From contig DIDD01000099.1 of assembly GCA_002417965.1 (NCBI GenBank), positions 4,634-14,552 of the forward strand: a DNA stretch of 9,919 nucleotides. Reading direction: 5' to 3'. Under the pieces are notes generated by a model, which was not told the origin of the DNA, ran no database searches, and was given only the letters and a program-made list of their open reading frames with translations. The DNA is from Veillonellaceae bacterium UBA5809 (GTDB lineage Bacteria; Bacillota; Negativicutes; Veillonellales; Dialisteraceae). Positions 6,535 to 9,919 of this stretch are shown here, in pieces (positions within the stretch are counted from its first letter, which is position 1; every line of letters starts with the position of its first letter). The position numbers were made by a program, and so were the translations under genes.

Positions 6535-6563
6535 TTGTTCAGAGAGCTGCTTCATGATAGAAT
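6535..6563 (+). promoter_or_regulatory. Promoter of the cggR-gap-pgk-tpiA operon
   Basis: TTGTTC at 6535-6540, a 17-base spacer and TAGAAT at 6558-6563 (5 of 6 matches), with TG at 6555-6556 giving an extended -10. Transcription would start near 6570, just before the palindromic operator. The -35 is only 3 of 6, which the extended -10 can offset. The TTG of the -35 is also the first codon of a longer frame for cggR, which is rejected for this reason. Confidence 0.65.
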
Positions 6564-6576
6564 AAAAGAAAATGCA

Positions 6577-6611
6577 CATCCCAAATGGGACAAAAAACGT
6601 CCACTGGGATG
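6577..6611 (+). promoter_or_regulatory. Probable CggR operator (nested palindrome)
   Basis: CATCCCA (6577-6583) and TGGGATG (6605-6611) form a perfect seven-base inverted repeat. Inside them TGGGAC (6586-6591), six A's and CGTC (6598-6601) closely match the published Bacillus subtilis CggR half-site pattern CGGGAC-N6-TGTC. It lies a few bases after the predicted transcription start and ends 13 bases before the cggR ATG. A repressor bound there could act as a roadblock, as in Bacillus. The second tandem half-site of Bacillus is only partly represented (TGGGAT at 6605). Confidence 0.65.
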
Positions 6612-6624
6612 GAAAAGGAGGAAG

Positions 6625-7689
6625 ATGAGAGACCTATCTTTATTGTCTGATCTGGTGCCTGAACTCATTGAACAGGCTGCTGAGCGCTATGCGCTTCTGA
6701 GGCAGGTGGCGCTGTCACAGCCAGTGGGCCGCCGTCTTCTGGCCGTTCAGATGAATTTGACAGAACGGGTTGTAAGAGGCCATGTGGAGAGTCTGGAGAA
6801 AACAGGACTCCTGAAAATCCGTCCCATAGGCATCTGCCTTACTGAAAAAGGAGAAAAAATGCTGGCGCCCCTGTCGGAATATTTCATGGCCAGTCCATCC
6901 CTGGCAGAATGTGAACACCGTCTTGCAGAACTTCTTCATATGGAGAAAGTCATTCTGGTGAGAGGCGACTCATGCCGTTCAGAAACTGTAAAAAACCGGA
7001 TGGGGCAGGAAGCGGCGCTGATGCTGTCCCGGCTGCTCAAAGACGGTGAAATTATGGCTGTCAGCGGGGGCACTACACTGGCTGCGCTGGCCGCTGCGCT
7101 GCCGCATACGGAAGCAGATATAACCGTAGTTCCCGCCAGAGGAGGATTCGGGGAAAGAATTGAATATCAGGCCAACACCATTGCAGCCGTGCTGGCAGAA
7201 AAAACAGGCGGCACCTACCGTATGCTTCATATTCCTGACGGATTCAGTACGCAGGTGATTGATATACTGCGCAGGGAAACGCCCGATCTGTCACAGGTGG
7301 AAGCATTAATACACCGGGCGGACATCCTTGTCATCGGAGTAGGAGAGTCCCAGCTGATGGCCCAGCGCCATCAGCTGCCGCCGTCCGTCAGGAAAACATT
7401 ATCCGGGCAGGGGGCCTGCGGAGAAGCACTGGGAGTATATGCCGATGCAGACGGGCATATTCTGTACAGGATGAACAATGTGGGAATTACGCTGGAAGAA
7501 CTGAAAAACATTCCCCATGTGCTGATTGCAGCCGGGGGCAGTGACAAAGGAGACGCCATTATGGGCATGGCAAAAGCCGGAGTCAGAGGGACGCTGATCA
7601 CAGACGAAGGCGCTGCCGGCCGTATTTTCAATCGATTATCGGAGTCATCACAAGGGAGGAAAAACAATGAGCACAAAAATAGGCATTAA
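6625..7689 (+). CDS. cggR: Central glycolytic genes regulator CggR
   Basis: SorC/DeoR-like repressor of the glycolytic operon it heads. In Bacillus it is released from DNA by fructose-1,6-bisphosphate. With the start at 6625 it has 354 residues, near the 340 of the Bacillus protein. Residues 20-76 form the winged helix-turn-helix (PVGRRLLAVQMNLTERVVRGHVESL region). The sugar-phosphate-binding domain follows from about 100, with SGGTT (147-151), PARGGFGE (170-177), QANTIAAVLAEKTGGTYR (182-199), GVGES (238-242) and TDEGAA (326-331). The start at 6625 follows AAAGGAGG with an unusually short three-base gap; extending the frame back to TTG 6535 would make the promoter and operator coding. The last 23 bases overlap gap, so its C-terminal tail after about residue 337 is unlike relatives. 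Operator and promoter upstream suggest autoregulation. Confidence 0.92.
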   Translation: MRDLSLLSDLVPELIEQAAERYALLRQVALSQPVGRRLLAVQMNLTERVVRGHVESLEKTGLLKIRPIGICLTEKGEKMLAPLSEYFMASPSLAECEHRLAELLHMEKVILVRGDSCRSETVKNRMGQEAALMLSRLLKDGEIMAVSGGTTLAALAAALPHTEADITVVPARGGFGERIEYQANTIAAVLAEKTGGTYRMLHIPDGFSTQVIDILRRETPDLSQVEALIHRADILVIGVGESQLMAQRHQLPPSVRKTLSGQGACGEALGVYADADGHILYRMNNVGITLEELKNIPHVLIAAGGSDKGDAIMGMAKAGVRGTLITDEGAAGRIFNRLSESSQGRKNNEHKNRH

Positions 7690-8674
7690 CGGATTTGGGA
7701 GAATAGGGCGGCTGGTTTTTCGGGCGGCATTCTCAAGACCTGACATAGAAGTGGCGGCCGTCAATGATCTGGGAGATATCCATGCACTGGCGCACCTTCT
7801 TCAATATGATACAGTCCATGGGAAAATGGATGCTGTTATATCCTGCGGAGAAGACCATCTGATTGTGAACGGTAAAAAAATCCGTGTATTCAGAAACCCT
7901 GATCCGGCACAGATTCCGTGGAGTGACGAAGGCGTCCAGATGGTCGTGGAATCCACAGGCCGATTCACAGCCCGTGAAGGAGCAGCGAAGCATCTGGGCG
8001 GCACGGTGAAAAAAGTCATTATTTCCGCACCGGGCAAGCAGGAAGACATTACCATTGTCATGGGAGTTAATGAGAAGTCCTATGATCCGAAGCGGCATGA
8101 AGTCATTTCCAATGCATCCTGCACGACCAACTGCCTGGCGCCTTTTACCAAAGTGATTCATGAGCAGTTTCATATAGTCAAAGGCATGATGACCACCGTT
8201 CATTCTTATACCAACGATCAGAAAATTCTGGATCTTCCCCATTCGGATCTGAGGAGAGCCCGGGCAGCGGCACAGAACATCATTCCCACAAGCACCGGGG
8301 CGGCCCGTGCCATCGGCCTTGTCCTTCCAGACCTGAAAGGACGTCTGAACGGAATGGCTATCCGCGTTCCTACGCCGAACGTGTCACTTGTGGATCTGAC
8401 CTGTGAAGTCAGCCGGGAAGTGACAGCTGAACAGATTAATGCAGCTCTGAAAAAAGCATCGGAAAATGAACTGAAAGGCATTATGAATTATACGGAACTG
8501 CCCCTGGTATCCAGTGATTACAACGGCTGTCCGGCCAGCTCAACGGTGGATGGGCTCCTGACCATGGTTGTCCAGGGCAATCTGATCAAAGTGGTATCCT
8601 GGTATGACAACGAATGGGGCTATTCCAACAGGGTGGTTGACCTGGCGGCATATATTGCCTCCTGCGGTTTATAA
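7667..8674 (+). CDS. gap: Glyceraldehyde-3-phosphate dehydrogenase, type I (NAD-dependent)
   Basis: Oxidises glyceraldehyde-3-phosphate with phosphate to 1,3-bisphosphoglycerate, reducing NAD+. The 335 residues start with the Rossmann motif INGFGRIGRLVFRA (7-20). The catalytic Cys152 lies in SNASCTTNC and the catalytic His179 in VHSYTNDQ. Asp34 (VND) and LPH at 190-192 (Pro191) indicate NAD preference and the glycolytic GapA type over an NADP-linked GapB. The C-terminal VSWYDNEWGYSNRV is intact. GGGAGG lies seven bases before the ATG. The start is inside the end of cggR (23-base overlap), so translation is probably coupled and transcription comes from the cggR promoter. Nothing is truncated. 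Confidence 0.97.
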   Translation: MSTKIGINGFGRIGRLVFRAAFSRPDIEVAAVNDLGDIHALAHLLQYDTVHGKMDAVISCGEDHLIVNGKKIRVFRNPDPAQIPWSDEGVQMVVESTGRFTAREGAAKHLGGTVKKVIISAPGKQEDITIVMGVNEKSYDPKRHEVISNASCTTNCLAPFTKVIHEQFHIVKGMMTTVHSYTNDQKILDLPHSDLRRARAAAQNIIPTSTGAARAIGLVLPDLKGRLNGMAIRVPTPNVSLVDLTCEVSREVTAEQINAALKKASENELKGIMNYTELPLVSSDYNGCPASSTVDGLLTMVVQGNLIKVVSWYDNEWGYSNRVVDLAAYIASCGL

Positions 8675-8683
8675 GGAGGAATT

Positions 8684-9880
8684 ATGAAACAGACCGTATA
8701 TGATCTTTCTGCAAAAGGGAAAAAAGTCTATATCCGTGTAGATTACAATGTACCCATGAATGAGAAGGGCGGCATACTGGACGACCGCCGTATACGGGCC
8801 ACACTGCCCACCCTTGAATTCCTTCTGAAACAGGGGGCATCATTGATTCTGGCCAGCCACATGGGGAGACCAAAAGGCAGCTTCGTTCCGTCACTGTCGC
8901 TCCGCCCGGCGGCAGAACGGCTGTCAGCCCTTATCGGGAGACCGGTGAAAATGGCTCCTGACTGCATTGGGGATGAGACGGACCGGATGAAGGAGGAACT
9001 GCAGGCAGGGGATATTCTGATGCTGGAAAATCTCCGTTTTCACAGCGGAGAGGAAAAAAATGATCCTGCCTTTGCAGAAGCGCTGATCCGCGGATGCGGA
9101 CTGGCTGTGAACGATGCCTTCGGCGTATCCCACAGGGCACATGCCTCCATTGTCGGAGTCGGACGCATCATGCCGATGGCAGCGGGACTCCTTCTCAAAA
9201 AAGAAATGGATTTTCTCGGCGCGGCCATGGACCAGCCGGAGAGACCTTTTGCAGCCGTTATAGGCGGAGCCAAAATCAGTGACAAAATCCATGTTATTGC
9301 CAATCTGATGGAAAAAGCAGACGTGATTCTGATCGGCGGAGGCATGGCCAACACCTTTGTGGCGGCCGGCGGATATGACATGGGGAGCTCGCTTCTTGAC
9401 AGAGACCGTCTGGACCTGGCCCGGGATCTGATGAAAAGAGCCGAAAAAATGGGAGTCCGCATGCTTCTCCCGGTGGACTTTGTAGCAGCGGATCAATTTT
9501 CAGAAAAAGCCAAAGTCCGTATTTTTCAGGCGAAGGATTTTTCTGATCCCTGGATGGCACTGGATATCGGCCCGAAGACAATTAAAATTTATGTAGAAAC
9601 CCTGAAAAAAATGAAAACCATTGTATGGAACGGACCCATGGGCGTTTTTGAAATGAAGCCCTTTTCAAAAGGAACCTATGCGATTGCGGAAGCCATGGCG
9701 TCCATACAGGCCGTCACGATTATCGGCGGGGGAGAATCAGCGGCTGTGGTAGACCAGCTTCACCTTGCAGACCGTTTTACCCATGTATCAACAGGGGGAG
9801 GAGCCTCTCTGGAAATGCTGGAAGGAATGATACTTCCCGGGATTTCAGTCCTGGCTGAAAAGAGAGATGATGCGCAATGA
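8684..9880 (+). CDS. pgk: Phosphoglycerate kinase
   Basis: Transfers phosphate from 1,3-bisphosphoglycerate to ADP, the first ATP-forming step of glycolysis; cytoplasmic monomer. The 398 residues are full length. N-domain substrate-binding motifs are RVDYNVP (18-24), SHMGRPKG (58-65), LENLRFH (114-120) and NDAFGVSHRAHAS (143-155). C-domain nucleotide motifs are GGAKISDKI (194-202), GGGMANTF (218-225), WNGPMGVFE (315-323), GGGES (348-352) and STGGGASLEML (369-379). Residue 351 is Glu (GAA codon at 9734) where the family nearly always has Asp. AAGGAGG overlaps the gap stop codon, nine bases upstream. The stop codon overlaps the tpiA start in an ATGA arrangement. Confidence 0.97.
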   Translation: MKQTVYDLSAKGKKVYIRVDYNVPMNEKGGILDDRRIRATLPTLEFLLKQGASLILASHMGRPKGSFVPSLSLRPAAERLSALIGRPVKMAPDCIGDETDRMKEELQAGDILMLENLRFHSGEEKNDPAFAEALIRGCGLAVNDAFGVSHRAHASIVGVGRIMPMAAGLLLKKEMDFLGAAMDQPERPFAAVIGGAKISDKIHVIANLMEKADVILIGGGMANTFVAAGGYDMGSSLLDRDRLDLARDLMKRAEKMGVRMLLPVDFVAADQFSEKAKVRIFQAKDFSDPWMALDIGPKTIKIYVETLKKMKTIVWNGPMGVFEMKPFSKGTYAIAEAMASIQAVTIIGGGESAAVVDQLHLADRFTHVSTGGGASLEMLEGMILPGISVLAEKRDDAQ

Positions 9881-9919
9881 GAAAACCTCTGATTGCAGGA
9901 AACTGGAAAATGAATAAAA
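9877..9919 (+). CDS. tpiA: Triose-phosphate isomerase, first codons only (3' end outside window)
   Basis: Fourteen codons are visible, reading MRKPLIAGNWKMNK, the highly conserved start of triose-phosphate isomerase. It includes the active-site Asn and Lys of GNWKMN that hold the substrate. The ATG shares four bases (ATGA) with the pgk stop, so its translation is probably coupled to pgk; only a weak purine-rich stretch precedes it. It continues the cggR-gap-pgk-tpiA order seen in Bacillus and other Firmicutes. The rest of the gene lies beyond the window. Confidence 0.9.
   Translation, partial: MRKPLIAGNWKMNK

Noticed and set aside
8924..9496. Leftward open frame opposite pgk
   Set aside because: Antisense to intact pgk motifs, with no start signals.
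1..9919. Mobile elements, CRISPR, phage, defence or toxin-antitoxin genes
   Set aside because: All long frames are accounted for by housekeeping genes; no terminal inverted repeats, target duplications, spaced repeats or transposase motifs were seen.

Overview
The window reads as ordinary chromosomal DNA from a low-to-medium GC Firmicute. The main reasons are a CggR-type regulator heading a gap-pgk-tpi glycolytic operon, FabK rather than FabI as the likely enoyl-ACP reductase, strong AGGAGG-type ribosome binding sites, and intrinsic terminators with long stems. A Negativicutes-type anaerobe (Veillonellaceae or Megasphaera relatives) is my best guess. It rests on general protein resemblance, not on a diagnostic marker, so treat it as weak.

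Layout from left to right. Bases 1-576 are the C-terminal part of alanine racemase (alr), closed by a strong terminator. Bases 674-3154 form a self-contained operon for a polar amino acid ABC importer, ordered ATPase, permease, lipoprotein binding protein. It has its own near-consensus promoter, with a palindrome resembling an ARG box between the -35 and -10, and a terminator with a 20-bp perfect stem. An AT-rich gap of about 330 bases follows with no recognisable gene; a promoter at its right end serves lysA (diaminopimelate decarboxylase, 3483-4766). A bidirectional terminator separates lysA from a leftward two-gene unit, fabK (6354-5401) followed 17 bases later by a gamma-class carbonic anhydrase-like protein (5383-4826). 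A divergent intergenic region then leads to the rightward central glycolysis operon: cggR, gap, pgk and the first codons of tpiA, which is cut off by the window edge.

How the genes work together. cggR, gap, pgk and tpiA encode the triose-phosphate section of glycolysis and its own repressor. A promoter at 6535-6563 and a nested palindrome at 6577-6611 closely resemble the autoregulated CggR arrangement of Bacillus subtilis, so the operon is probably controlled by fructose-1,6-bisphosphate. alr supplies D-alanine and lysA supplies lysine while consuming meso-diaminopimelate. The ABC importer brings in an amino acid, possibly arginine or another basic or polar one. fabK serves fatty acid elongation.

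Two gene starts were moved inward from the longest open frame. The ATPase starts at 737 and cggR at 6625, because the longer versions would place coding sequence inside promoter and operator elements. I found no phage, insertion sequence, CRISPR, toxin-antitoxin or defence genes, and no new multi-gene system. The items worth a second look are regulatory elements, an Asp-to-Glu change in the PGK nucleotide loop, and the unexplained AT-rich gap.
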